Below, piece after piece: positions 17,134-25,246 of a stretch of DNA of 53,921 nucleotides. A model generated the notes under the pieces. It searched no databases and was not told the DNA's origin. It worked only from the letters and a program-made list of their open reading frames with translations. The stretch lies in assembly GCA_902778265.1 (NCBI GenBank), contig CACYXI010000004.1, positions 1 through 53,921 on the forward strand. The letters run 5' to 3'. The stretch is from an uncultured Bacteroidales bacterium (lineage in GTDB: Bacteria > Bacteroidota > Bacteroidia > Bacteroidales > Bacteroidaceae). Both the position numbers and the translations under genes were made by a program. Positions within the stretch are counted from its first letter, which is position 1; the number at the start of each line of letters is the position of its first letter.

Positions 17134-18138
17134 ATGGAATTAAGCATTTCAAAAGAAACTCTTCATTTCAAGAAACCAGCACGTACATCTCGTGGAGAAT
17201 ATTCTCTTCACGAGATGTACCTCATTACGCTCACAGATAAAACAACAGGAAAGAAAGGCACAGGCGAGCTTGCTCCCCTACCAGACCTCTCATGCGATAG
17301 AAATGCCTATCCTGACATCCCAGAGGTAAGACGACTGGCAGAAAAGGCTCTTCCCTCTGTTCTTAATGGAACTTGGCCAGACGATATGCTCTCCTACCCA
17401 GCCCTTCGTTTCGCCCTTGAATCAGCAGTAGCAGAGGCAAGAGGTGAAGAACTGAAGGAAAGAATATCAATACCAATCAATGGACTTGTATGGATGTCGT
17501 CCTTCGAGGATATGCTTGAACAGGTAAAGACAAAGATGGCAATCGGTTTCCGTTGTATCAAGCTCAAGATTGGTGCTATTGACTGGCAGAAGGAAATAGA
17601 ATTGATACGCTATGTCCGCTCTTGTTTCCCAAAGGAAGATCTGCAACTGCGTGTTGATGCCAATGGTGCTTTTGCTCCAGAATGGGCAATGGATAGGCTT
17701 ACAGAACTATCTAAATATGACATTCATTCCATAGAGCAACCTATCCGTCAGGGACAATGGGACGAAATGGCACGCCTTTGCAAGGAATCCCCTCTTGCCA
17801 TTGCCCTTGACGAAGAAATGATTGGTGTTAATGATCCAAAGGAAAAAGCAAGACTTCTTGATACTATCCATCCGCAATACATAGTGCTAAAGCCTACTAT
17901 GCACGGTGGGCTTTCTGGCACTCGCGAATGGATTGATCTTGCAAACAAGCGAGGCATCAACTCTTGGATCACATCTGCCCTTGAAAGCAACATAGGTCTT
18001 CGTTCCATTGCCCTCCTTGCCGAATCCGTTTATGGCCCTAACATCACATTCCCGCAAGGCTTAGGCACGGGTCAGCTATTCACAGACAACATCGAAAACA
18101 AAGTCCAAATAGAAGGAGCTTGCTTGGCTATTAGGTGA
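17134..18138 (+). CDS. menC: o-Succinylbenzoate synthase (enolase superfamily)
   Basis: Dehydrates SHCHC to o-succinylbenzoate in menaquinone synthesis. The 334-residue protein has an enolase-type N-terminal cap and a barrel with IKLKIG (general base Lys), RVDANGAF, SIEQPI and ALDEEM (the three metal-binding acidic residues on consecutive strands) and VLKPTMHGG (second catalytic Lys). Placement between menB and menE supports OSB synthase rather than dipeptide epimerase or racemase activity. It is separated from menB by 308 bp of nested repeats. Its stop codon lies inside another palindrome (18134-18207), so its last codons may have been rewritten by the repeat. Confidence 0.92.
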   Translation: MELSISKETLHFKKPARTSRGEYSLHEMYLITLTDKTTGKKGTGELAPLPDLSCDRNAYPDIPEVRRLAEKALPSVLNGTWPDDMLSYPALRFALESAVAEARGEELKERISIPINGLVWMSSFEDMLEQVKTKMAIGFRCIKLKIGAIDWQKEIELIRYVRSCFPKEDLQLRVDANGAFAPEWAMDRLTELSKYDIHSIEQPIRQGQWDEMARLCKESPLAIALDEEMIGVNDPKEKARLLDTIHPQYIVLKPTMHGGLSGTREWIDLANKRGINSWITSALESNIGLRSIALLAESVYGPNITFPQGLGTGQLFTDNIENKVQIEGACLAIR

Positions 18139-18207
18139 TAGGTGTTGGGTGTTGGCGGTCAGTAAAAAAACAAACCACCAACACCCAACACCTAACACCC
18201 ATCACCC
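18134..18207. repeat. Palindrome of GGTGTTGG-type 7-bp units over the menC stop
   Basis: Left arm TGATAGGTGTTGGGTGTTGG (18137-18156) pairs with the right arm 18175-18207, which carries the complementary units plus one extra ACACCC unit. The arms therefore differ by one repeat unit. The menC TGA is at 18136-18138. Confidence 0.85.
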
Positions 18208-18245
18208 AAACTAACTAGGTAATTAGTAATTCGTAATTAAAAAAA

Positions 18246-19217
18246 TTGACATTAGAAGAATTTACATCCGATTTCCTATCGTCCTCACCTCTCATAGAGG
18301 TAAAGACAAGTGGCAGTACGGGCACACCAAAGCGTATGCTCGTAGAGAAATCGCGTATGCGTGCCTCTGCAAGAATGACTTGCGATTTTCTAAATCTGAA
18401 AGAAGGTGATACGGCACTTCTCTGTATGCCACTCGACTATATCGCAGGTAAGATGATGGTGGTGAGGGCTATCGAAAGAGGACTAAAACTGATAGACATT
18501 CCGCCAAGCGGACATCCATTTGCAGATATTACCCTTCAACAAACACCACCAACCTTTGCTGCTATAGTGCCATTACAACTCTATAACACGCTACTTGTAG
18601 AGAAAGAAAGACTGGCTCTCGCCAATACAAAACACGTAATTGTGGGAGGTGGCGCTATTAGCGAAGAAGTAGAGAAACAGATCCGCACATTCCCCAATGC
18701 GATATGGAGCACTTACGGAATGACAGAGACACTCTCTCATATCGCTATGCGAAGACTTTCAGGAAAGGACGCATCAGAATGGTACACACCAATGCCAGGC
18801 GTCAGCCTCTCGCAAGATCCTGACGGTTGTCTGATAATCAACGCTCCTGCCCTGAATCCTGAAACGCTGACGACCAACGACATAGTAGTATTGCGACAAG
18901 ACGGGACTTTCCGCATAATAGGCAGACGCGACAATGTGATCTGCTCGGGTGGAGTAAAACTACAGATTGAGGAGATAGAACGTGAACTTCAGCCTTTACT
19001 TTCCTCTCCGTTCATAATAACGAAAAAAAAAGATCCCAAGTTCGGTGAAATCGTTGTTTTGCTTACTGAAGGAGACACGGAACAGGCAAAAGCGCAACTT
19101 AGCAAGATGACAAATAAGTTCAGCAAGCCAAAACTCATCATCCATATAGACAAGCTCCCTCTTACGGAAACAGGAAAACCAGCCAGAGCAAGGGCTATGG
19201 AATTAGTTTCAAAATAA
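18246..19217 (+). CDS. menE: o-Succinylbenzoate--CoA ligase
   Basis: Adenylate-forming enzyme that activates o-succinylbenzoate to its CoA thioester for MenB. The 323 residues are short compared with the 350-480 of many MenE proteins; Bacteroidetes forms are generally small. Visible motifs are KTSGSTGTPK (P-loop), STYGMTET (adenine-binding A5), GRRDNVICSGGVKLQ (hinge A8) and PLTETGKPAR (A10 catalytic Lys). The only fitting start is a TTG at 18246, directly after AT-rich repeat sequence. An upstream ATG is not available in frame, so the natural N-terminus may have been altered by the adjoining spacer repeats. It is the last gene of the men cluster. Confidence 0.9.
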   Translation: MTLEEFTSDFLSSSPLIEVKTSGSTGTPKRMLVEKSRMRASARMTCDFLNLKEGDTALLCMPLDYIAGKMMVVRAIERGLKLIDIPPSGHPFADITLQQTPPTFAAIVPLQLYNTLLVEKERLALANTKHVIVGGGAISEEVEKQIRTFPNAIWSTYGMTETLSHIAMRRLSGKDASEWYTPMPGVSLSQDPDGCLIINAPALNPETLTTNDIVVLRQDGTFRIIGRRDNVICSGGVKLQIEEIERELQPLLSSPFIITKKKDPKFGEIVVLLTEGDTEQAKAQLSKMTNKFSKPKLIIHIDKLPLTETGKPARARAMELVSK

Positions 19218-19252
19218 AATATCGACAACGTACAATACCACAAACTTATACC

Positions 19253-19290
19253 TGTGTATCAAAGACAAATATTAATGTCTTTGATACACA
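19253..19290. terminator. Hairpin between convergent menE and the deiminase gene
   Basis: A perfect 14-bp stem TGTGTATCAAAGAC/GTCTTTGATACACA with a 10-base loop. No long T-run follows on either strand, so termination is likely but unproven. It is well placed between two converging genes. Confidence 0.55.
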
Positions 19291-19349
19291 AAAGAAATGG
19301 ACGAGTACTATAAAATCTCAAAATAGCAAGCTTGATTGTCAGAAGTTAT

Positions 19350-20201
19350 TTATTCCTTAATATTCCATGTAATACAATGCATCGCCCCTCCATTGGCTGC
19401 AACATCACGCATTCTTATCTGTCTAACTTCGCAATCAGGATTACATTCTTGTACATATTTTAACGCCTGTTTATCTTCGGGTATTCCGAAAGCAGGCATT
19501 ACAATTTTCTTCCCTACTTGCAGATAGTTTATATATGCCCAATTCCAATCTAAGTCTTGTTCTTTTACATCAAATAGCATTTCTCTTACATCAAACCCAT
19601 TTCTCTCCATTATTTGCTTGATTTCTTTAGCTTCTTCTGGATCTACCTCTCTATGATTTGACATAAGTACTTTGTTGCCACCACACCAATGAATAAAACC
19701 ATCAGAATGACCATAAACATCTGCATATTCATCGTCAGGATCAATACAATGCCACGGAATGATAATCACTTTCTTTTGAAAGAAATTCTCCAATTGAGTT
19801 ATAAAATCTCGATCATCTTTTTTCTTCCCATTCTCTGTAAATACTTTATCAGTCATTACTACATAATCACCACATAGCGTGATGTTTCCACCATCTATTA
19901 TCATCTTTGTGGGACGGCATTTGATACCTAACAAACTACAAACCGAAGAAGGATCCGTCTTTAACTTCCTATAACTGCGGTCTTGCAGGTAGTCTGGCTC
20001 ATACTGGTACAGAAGGAATTCCTTCTCACTTAATTGAATAGGCATAAAGTCGCGAACCCAAATATCATTCGTTCCGGGAATAATTTTCCATAAGATGCCG
20101 AACTCATCAAACAACCTTATTAATCTACCCCAGAAATCTGAATATTTTTTTTGAAGCTTATCCGACAAATATACCACATTTGTTTCTACATCTTTAATCA
20201 T
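19350..20201 (-). CDS. Agmatine deiminase / peptidyl-arginine deiminase family protein
   Basis: Guanidino-modifying enzyme of the PPAD/AguA family, which hydrolyses agmatine to N-carbamoylputrescine and ammonia. Visible family parts are NDIWVRDFMPIQL (substrate-binding W-x-R-D), the IDGGNI strand, YGHSDGFIHW (catalytic His/Asp region) and NGGAMHCITW with Cys276 as the nucleophile. At 283 residues it is shorter than typical AguA (about 340-370), mostly at the N-terminus. The gene is more AT-rich than the neighbouring men genes, which suggests separate acquisition. No carbamoylputrescine amidase gene is adjacent, so the physiological substrate is uncertain. A 39-codon ORF overlaps its start by four bases. 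Confidence 0.82.
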   Translation of the reverse strand: MIKDVETNVVYLSDKLQKKYSDFWGRLIRLFDEFGILWKIIPGTNDIWVRDFMPIQLSEKEFLLYQYEPDYLQDRSYRKLKTDPSSVCSLLGIKCRPTKMIIDGGNITLCGDYVVMTDKVFTENGKKKDDRDFITQLENFFQKKVIIIPWHCIDPDDEYADVYGHSDGFIHWCGGNKVLMSNHREVDPEEAKEIKQIMERNGFDVREMLFDVKEQDLDWNWAYINYLQVGKKIVMPAFGIPEDKQALKYVQECNPDCEVRQIRMRDVAANGGAMHCITWNIKE

Positions 20202-20317
20202 AGCTCTATATCATTCTTTCTTGTAAAACTCCAAAGTCTCTTGTCCCTCTCTCCTGTTTTCTTTCCATCAACATAAACATACACATTCTTTCTTGGAGAA
20301 GGTTCAGAAATTTTCAT
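20198..20317 (-). pseudogene. Short 39-codon ORF or gene remnant overlapping the deiminase start
   Basis: Reads MKISEPSPRKNVYVY and on to a C-terminus DIEL, with its TGA overlapping the deiminase ATG (ATGA). It looks coding-like (VYVYVDGKKTG) but is too short to be a recognisable domain. A second short frame just upstream (MSTLKEKVSNIPAMDENF, stop TGA) overlaps its first codons. This suggests one small gene broken by a frameshift, or a remnant left next to the acquired deiminase. From 20380 to 20580 I see nothing else. Confidence 0.35.
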
Positions 20318-20581
20318 CCATAGCTGGAATGTTTGAAACTTTTTCTTTTAATGTACTCATAATTCCGAAACTAATAATTGAATATTTAACATACGCCCTT
20401 GAATAACAAAGTGGTTTTTCAAGATTTTGCCATACCTGTTTCTCACTTATATTAGTGTTATGAATCCACGACTGGCAATAAACCGTGAAGACGTGGCAAA
20501 AATACAAATTAAATCCGAGAATTCAAAATTTCTCAAAGAAAATTTGCTCTTTTTGTAAAAAAATAAAAATAAACGGCATTT

Positions 20582-20998
20582 GGAGTTTAAATCATCATCA
20601 CAAGTAAGTTGCAAGTCCGTACCAAAGTCGGTGCAAGTCCCATTCAAGGAAGCGGAGCAGAAGCGAAGGAATAGCGAAGGAGAAACGGACTTGAAGTAAA
20701 TGAGAAATGAAAAGTGAAAAATGGGGAAATCTGAGTTCAGAAAAAACTTTTTCGCAATAATCCTACATACCTACATCGCCACCTTTGTAACTTGTTTTAG
20801 ATTAGAGCATTACACGGATTTCAAATATCGTGCAAACCTACACTAAACCTACACTCATCCTACACTCGTAGTGTAGGTTTAGTGTAGGATGAGTGTAGGT
20901 TTAGCGTATATTTGAAAACGCTATAAGCTTTTGTGCATCAATAAATTGCACGGTTGGCCGTGTAGGTATGTAGGATTATTGCGAAAAAGTTTTTTCTG
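20582..20998. repeat. Composite repeat: CGGACTT module (reverse) plus 261-bp giant palindrome
   Basis: The segment 20597-20734 is the reverse complement of the CATTTACTTCA..CGCTTCT..ATGGGACTT module of 53.6 kb. It is followed by a 261-bp palindrome whose outer arms, 20738-20775 and 20961-20998, are a perfect 38-bp inverted repeat. Inside, TTTCAAATAT/ATATTTGAAA forms a second layer. The centre consists of tandem CCTACACT(AAA/CAT) 11-bp units in both orientations (20836-20904). The whole could extrude as one cruciform. Confidence 0.88.
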
Positions 20999-21057
20999 AG
21001 GGCGAAAGGTGGTAGGTCTGAGACATAATCATAATGAGGAGACTTACCATAAAACTG

Positions 21058-21582
21058 GATTCATTTTATTTTATGCCATACTGGCAATTTAAGGCATTGA
21101 GCCAGATTTTCTATTTGAATATGTCTCATGTTCTAATATTTTCTTTATATTTAACGTAAGTTCGACGAATTAGCTCTGAAAGAGCGACACATAAAAGGGT
21201 AGTACGGATTTGCTTGCGATCTGAACTTGCGAAGAAGTGCTACCTATGATGATATTTTTTTTGAGCGCCGTAGGTGCGACACCTAATAAATACAATAGGT
21301 GTCGGTCCTTCAGACCTCATTCCCTAATAATGTCTATATATCCAGGGCTTACGCCCTTCGCTATTAGGTGTCGCTCTTTGGCTTTCCCTTCAGCCGCCGA
21401 CCTCTTCGACGTTCAGAGCTTCTTCAACCACATGTTTTTCAACAATATACGAAGAATTTCGTAGAACTCACGTTATTAAACTGATGAAATAGAAAATATC
21501 TATTGGGATAGTCTTCCCAATAGATAGAAAATGGTCTTCAATAGACCTAAAATTGCCAATATGGCATAAAATGAATGTTTGA
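21058..21582. repeat. Nested inverted repeats in the 20.2-21.7 kb gene-free region
   Basis: Outer arms around 21060-21091 (ATTCATTTTA, TGCCATACTGGCAATTT) and 21551-21580 (AAATTGCCAATATGGCAT, AAAATGAAT). The loop contains the 21160-21323 repeat and a GGTGTCGGTCC/GGTGTCGCTC module. CTATTGGGA..TCCCAATAG (21499-21522) is a further small palindrome. No protein-coding frame of substance lies here. Confidence 0.7.
21160..21323 (+). repeat. Spacer repeat R164, forward copy
   Basis: Contains TTAGCTCTGAAAGAGCGACAC, split as TAGCTCTGAAAGAGC then GACAC, followed by GGGTAGTACGGATTTGC, GCGAAGAAGTGCTACC and GCGACACCTAATA. It matches the reverse complement of 25345-25510 along about 164 bp with scattered differences. 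Confidence 0.85.
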
Positions 21583-21685
21583 ATTAAGGTTCAATTGATG
21601 TAATGCGACAGTAAAAGTAAATTCGATGAATTGACGCTATTTCACATTAATCCATAACAAGAGTATTCTAATTTTCGTGAAATAA

Positions 21686-21717
21686 TTTGGATGATTGAAA
21701 ACTTATTTGTAATTTTG
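21686..21717 (+). promoter_or_regulatory. Promoter for the NrdJ-like fragment gene
   Basis: TTTG at 21686-21689, 20 bases, then TAATTTTG at 21710-21717, a good Bacteroidetes promoter. The start codon is 29 bases downstream. Confidence 0.75.
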
Positions 21718-21746
21718 CAGCATATTTTGCAAAATAAGACTTTTTT

Positions 21747-22226
21747 ATGACATACGATAGCGATATCAACATAGTAGTAGAGCGTCCAGACGTTCTGGAG
21801 TGTGACGTAGTGCGCTTTCAGAACAACAAAGAGAAATGGGTAGCCTTCGTTGGGTTGCTCGACGGTCGTCCATACGAGATTTTCACAGGTATTCAGGATG
21901 ATGAGGAAGGCATTGTACTGCCAAAGACTGTTGTCAAAGGCAAGATTATTCGTCAGACAAACCCTGACGGCACACATCGCTATGACTTCCAGTTTGAAAA
22001 CCGCAAAGGCTACAAGACTACCGTAGAAGGACTTTCAGAAAAGTTCAATCCTGATTGCTGGAACTATGCAAAACTATTCTCTGGTGTGCTTCGCTATCAC
22101 ATGCCTATCCCATTGGTAGTAAAGCTCATAGAGTCGCTCACCTTCAAGGAGGAAATGCTCAATATGTGGAAAAGCGGTGTGGCACGCGCTCTGAAGAGAT
22201 ACATACCAGGCGAAGAGACGGAGTGA
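21747..22226 (+). CDS. Free-standing C-terminal domain of class II ribonucleotide reductase (NrdJ-like)
   Basis: The 159-residue product matches, as I remember the family, the C-terminal part of Bacteroidetes adenosylcobalamin-dependent ribonucleotide reductases: RPDVLECDVVRFQNNKEKW, GLLDGRPYEIFTG, YDFQFENRKGYKTT, WNYAKLFSGVLRYHMPI and GVARALKRYIP. It stops right where the parental proteins continue into a Cys-rich tail (C-x-x-C type), which is missing. The catalytic barrel is absent as well. It has its own promoter and an intact frame, so it is not simply decaying. It could act as a separately encoded regulatory or binding module for a reductase encoded elsewhere, or have a new role. The function is inference; the homology is recognised from memory, not from a search. 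Confidence 0.65.
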   Translation: MTYDSDINIVVERPDVLECDVVRFQNNKEKWVAFVGLLDGRPYEIFTGIQDDEEGIVLPKTVVKGKIIRQTNPDGTHRYDFQFENRKGYKTTVEGLSEKFNPDCWNYAKLFSGVLRYHMPIPLVVKLIESLTFKEEMLNMWKSGVARALKRYIPGEETE

Positions 22227-22236
22227 CTTTAGTATA

Positions 22237-22308
22237 AAGTGTAAAGTGAAAACTATAAAGGGTAAGAGTAAAGGGTAAGAGTAAAGGGTAAGAGTAAAGG
22301 GTAAAGAG
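22237..22308. repeat. 14-bp tandem repeat AAAGGGTAAGAGTA
   Basis: About four direct copies between 22255 and 22305, preceded by related AAAGTGTAAAGTGAAAAC, in the 84-bp spacer before the amidase gene. The last copy runs into the ribosome-binding region, so copy number could affect translation. Confidence 0.85.
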
Positions 22309-22310
22309 TA

Positions 22311-24194
22311 ATGACACGCAGATCTCTAATCTCATTCATATTAATACTTTTTTGTGCGGCTGTTGCAATGGCAGCCGGCAAGCGCAAGTTCACGCTCGTA
22401 ATTGATGCAGGACACGGTGGTCATGACGTGGGTGCTGTCGGAAAATTCTCTAAGGAGAAGGACATCAACCTGCGCACAGCACTCGCCTTCGGAAAATACG
22501 TTGAGCGCAACTGTAGCGATGTGAAAGTGATCTATACGCGCAAAACCGATGTTTTCGTAACCCTCATCGGACGTGCAGAGATTGCCAACAAGGCAAAGGC
22601 TGACCTCTTTATCTCCATACACACCAATTCACTTCCTGGCAAGAAGATCTCACGCGGTCTTGAGACATATACCCTCGGAATGCACCGAGCATCCGACAAC
22701 CTCGATGTGGCTAAGCGAGAGAACTCGGTTATCCTTGTGGAGAAGGACTATAAGAAGCACTATCAGGGTTTCGACCCTAACTCTTCCGAAAGTTATATTA
22801 TCTTCGAGTTCCTGCAAGATAACAATATGTCGAAGAGCGTGGAACTCGCCAAGCTCGTACAGTCAAACGTGTGCGCCACAGCCAACCGTCCTAACAAGGG
22901 CGTGAAGCAGGCCGGATTCCTCGTACTACGCGAGACATCTATGCCAAGCTGCCTCATTGAGCTGGGCTTTATCTCAACAAGCGATGAGGAGAAATTCCTC
23001 AACAACGAGACCCACATTGACGAAATGGCACGAGGCATCTATCAGGCATTCGTAAAGTATAAGAACAACTATAGCAGCGGATCGTCTTCCTCGACAAAGG
23101 CGCCTGTTCAAATAGAAGAACCTCGTCAACAGGAGCCCGAATTAGAGATAAGGGAGGTCGTAAACATGAAACCCGAGCCACAGCAAAGTCCAATTCCAGA
23201 GCTCGACATAAATCAACTGCAAGCAGCCATACCACAAGTAAACGAGGCTCAAAATCAAATAAGAAATCAGCAGCCAGCTCCTCAAAGAAACGTAGCAAGG
23301 CAACAGCAACAGCCAAGCATACCTCAAAATCAGGTTCTAAATCAAGGAGTAAGGCAGCAACAAAGCATACCTCAAAATCAAAACATAGTTCAAAATCAGG
23401 TTCAAAATCAAAGTCAAAATCAAAGTCAAAGAAGAGAACCTGAACTGCAACAGCCACAGGTTCGCCAATTGCCACAGCAACAGCAACCTATGCCTCAACA
23501 GCAACCACAGGTTCGCCAACTGCCACAGCAACAGCAACCTATGCCTCAGCAGCAACCACAGGTTCACCAACTGCCACAGCAACAGCAACCTATGCCTCAG
23601 CAGCAACCACAAGCTCGAACTTTGCCACAGCAAACGCAACCTGTACCTCAGCAGCAACCACAAGCTCGAACTTTGCCACAGCAACAGCAACCTATGCCTC
23701 AGCAGCAACCACAGGCTCGAACATTGCCACAGCAAACGCAACCTGTACCTCAGCAGCAGCCACAGGCTCGAACATTGCCACAGCAGACACAGCCTGCTCC
23801 TCAGCAGCAACCACAGGCTCGAACATTGCCACAGCAAAAGCAGCCTGTGCAACAGCAGCAACAGCATGTGATTCAACAGCAGCCACAACAAGCCCAGCCT
23901 AACGTCAATGCCCCAGTCGGTGCTCCTATCTTCAAGGTGCAGATATTCATTTCCGACAAGGTGCTTGATCCTGACGACTCACGCTTCAAGGACGAGACGA
24001 ACGTGAACTACTACAAGGAAGGCAGGGTATTTAAATACACTATCGGAGCTTCTGCCGACTACAACGAGATTTCCCGTTTGCGCAGAGAGATAGCTGATAA
24101 GTTCCCTGGTTGCTTCATCGTTGCTTTCCGCAATGGCGAAAAGATGAACATCAATGATGCCATCATTGAGTTCAAGACGAACCAAAACAAGTAA
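22311..24194 (+). CDS. N-acetylmuramoyl-L-alanine amidase (Amidase_3) with Pro/Gln repeat linker and SPOR-like C-terminus
   Basis: Periplasmic zinc amidase cleaving the bond between MurNAc and L-Ala in peptidoglycan, typically for daughter-cell separation. A signal peptide (SLISFILILFCAAVAMA) is followed by the catalytic domain (about 25-250): IDAGHGGHDVGA (zinc His), a Glu in KEKDINL, ISIHTNS (zinc His) and CLIELGF (catalytic Glu). A Gln/Asn/Pro-rich linker runs from about 265 to 540, including eight tandem 17-residue units of the PQVRQLPQQQQPMPQQQ type (382-517). The C-terminus (from about 543, APIFKVQIFISD) looks like a SPOR-type domain, which would bind denuded glycan at the septum. Codon 1 at 22311 follows a 14-bp tandem repeat. 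The next gene is an MCE protein 143 bp downstream. Confidence 0.92.
   Translation: MTRRSLISFILILFCAAVAMAAGKRKFTLVIDAGHGGHDVGAVGKFSKEKDINLRTALAFGKYVERNCSDVKVIYTRKTDVFVTLIGRAEIANKAKADLFISIHTNSLPGKKISRGLETYTLGMHRASDNLDVAKRENSVILVEKDYKKHYQGFDPNSSESYIIFEFLQDNNMSKSVELAKLVQSNVCATANRPNKGVKQAGFLVLRETSMPSCLIELGFISTSDEEKFLNNETHIDEMARGIYQAFVKYKNNYSSGSSSSTKAPVQIEEPRQQEPELEIREVVNMKPEPQQSPIPELDINQLQAAIPQVNEAQNQIRNQQPAPQRNVARQQQQPSIPQNQVLNQGVRQQQSIPQNQNIVQNQVQNQSQNQSQRREPELQQPQVRQLPQQQQPMPQQQPQVRQLPQQQQPMPQQQPQVHQLPQQQQPMPQQQPQARTLPQQTQPVPQQQPQARTLPQQQQPMPQQQPQARTLPQQTQPVPQQQPQARTLPQQTQPAPQQQPQARTLPQQKQPVQQQQQHVIQQQPQQAQPNVNAPVGAPIFKVQIFISDKVLDPDDSRFKDETNVNYYKEGRVFKYTIGASADYNEISRLRREIADKFPGCFIVAFRNGEKMNINDAIIEFKTNQNK
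23454..23861 (+). repeat. 51-bp coding tandem repeat in the amidase linker
   Basis: Eight units of 51 bp encode PQ(V/A)(R/H)(Q/T)LPQQ(Q/T/K)QP(M/V/A)PQQQ. Neighbouring units are nearly identical at the DNA level, so copy number is likely to vary between strains by slippage without breaking the frame. Confidence 0.92.
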
Positions 24195-24337
24195 CCCCTC
24201 GCAAGAAGCGGTATTGCTCGCGACGGCATTGCCATCGTGCATCATAATAGAAACGAAAATTAAAAACTCATAAACAATAGCCCTACCCTCCCCTATCCAC
24301 AAGAAAGGAGAAGAGAAGTAGAGGCCACTAAAAACTA

Positions 24338-25237
24338 ATGAAATACTTTACTAAAGAAGTAAGGATTGCCCTTGTGGCAATCGTAGGACTCGTTCTTCTG
24401 TACTTCGGAATGAACTTCCTCAAGGGACAATCCCTTTTCGCATCAGATAATATCTACATCGTGGAGTTTGACAATGCAGAAGGTCTTTCAGGTGCTGCGC
24501 CTATCTATGCCGACGGCTATCGCATTGGTACTGTGCTTGATACCAAATACGACTACCAGCGCCATATCATCGTGGCAAGAGCTGATGTTGACGAAGCCCT
24601 TCACCTCCCAGTAGGCACAACGGCAGAGATAAATACCGACCTCATGGGCAACTCTCGCGTTAACCTCATCCTTGCCGGCTCTCCCGACAACCTACTGAAG
24701 CCGGGCGATGTAATCAAAGGTGCCGTGTCAGAAGGTGCTATGGGGCAGGTCAAGGCTATGCTCCCAGCCCTTGAGCAGATGCTTCCAAAGCTTGACAGCA
24801 TCCTTGCATCCATCAACCTGTTGCTTGCTGATCCTGCCATTGCTCAGACGATGCACAACACGCAGACTATAACAAGCAACCTCGCCGTGTCAACTCGCGA
24901 GCTTAACAAGATGCTTGCCGACCTTAACCAGCGCATCCCAGGCATCACAGAGAAGACTGACCAGACTCTCGCTAACACCGAGAAACTGACTGGTAACCTC
25001 GCAGCCCTCGATCTTGCCGGCACTATGGCTAAGGTTGACAGGACTCTCGCCAACGTAGAGTCGCTAACCAAGACTCTCAACTCACGCGAAGGCACCGTAG
25101 GTCTCTTGCTTCACGACCAGGGGCTCTACAATAATATGACAGCCACAATGGCGGCAGCAGACTCTCTGCTCATCGACCTCAAGGCTCATCCAAAACGATA
25201 CGTACATTTCTCTCTATTCGGAAGGAAAGATAAATAA
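24338..25237 (+). CDS. MlaD/MCE-domain lipid-transport protein
   Basis: Substrate-binding component of an Mla-type phospholipid ABC system, anchored in the inner membrane and facing the periplasm. A single N-terminal membrane span (VRIALVAIVGLVLLYFGMNFL, about 7-26) precedes the MCE domain (about 38-115: IVEFDNAEGLSGAAPIYADG, YRIGTVLD, TTAEINTDLMGNSRVNLI). A long helical region with ANTEKLTGNLAAL-type heptad repeats follows (150-260), probably forming a hexameric tunnel or coiled coil. The 299 residues are normal. The permease (MlaE) and ATPase (MlaF) genes are not adjacent in this window. Spacing to the amidase gene suggests a shared transcript. Confidence 0.88.
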   Translation: MKYFTKEVRIALVAIVGLVLLYFGMNFLKGQSLFASDNIYIVEFDNAEGLSGAAPIYADGYRIGTVLDTKYDYQRHIIVARADVDEALHLPVGTTAEINTDLMGNSRVNLILAGSPDNLLKPGDVIKGAVSEGAMGQVKAMLPALEQMLPKLDSILASINLLLADPAIAQTMHNTQTITSNLAVSTRELNKMLADLNQRIPGITEKTDQTLANTEKLTGNLAALDLAGTMAKVDRTLANVESLTKTLNSREGTVGLLLHDQGLYNNMTATMAAADSLLIDLKAHPKRYVHFSLFGRKDK

Positions 25238-25246
25238 TCAAAAAAA

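Noticed and set aside
20836-20904. CRISPR-like array of CCTACACT repeats
   Set aside because: Repeats are about 11 bp with no unique spacers and run in both orientations; it is a palindrome core.
23337-23891. Leu/Trp-rich minus-strand frames opposite the amidase linker
   Set aside because: Shadow frames produced by the CAG/CCA-rich 51-bp repeats.
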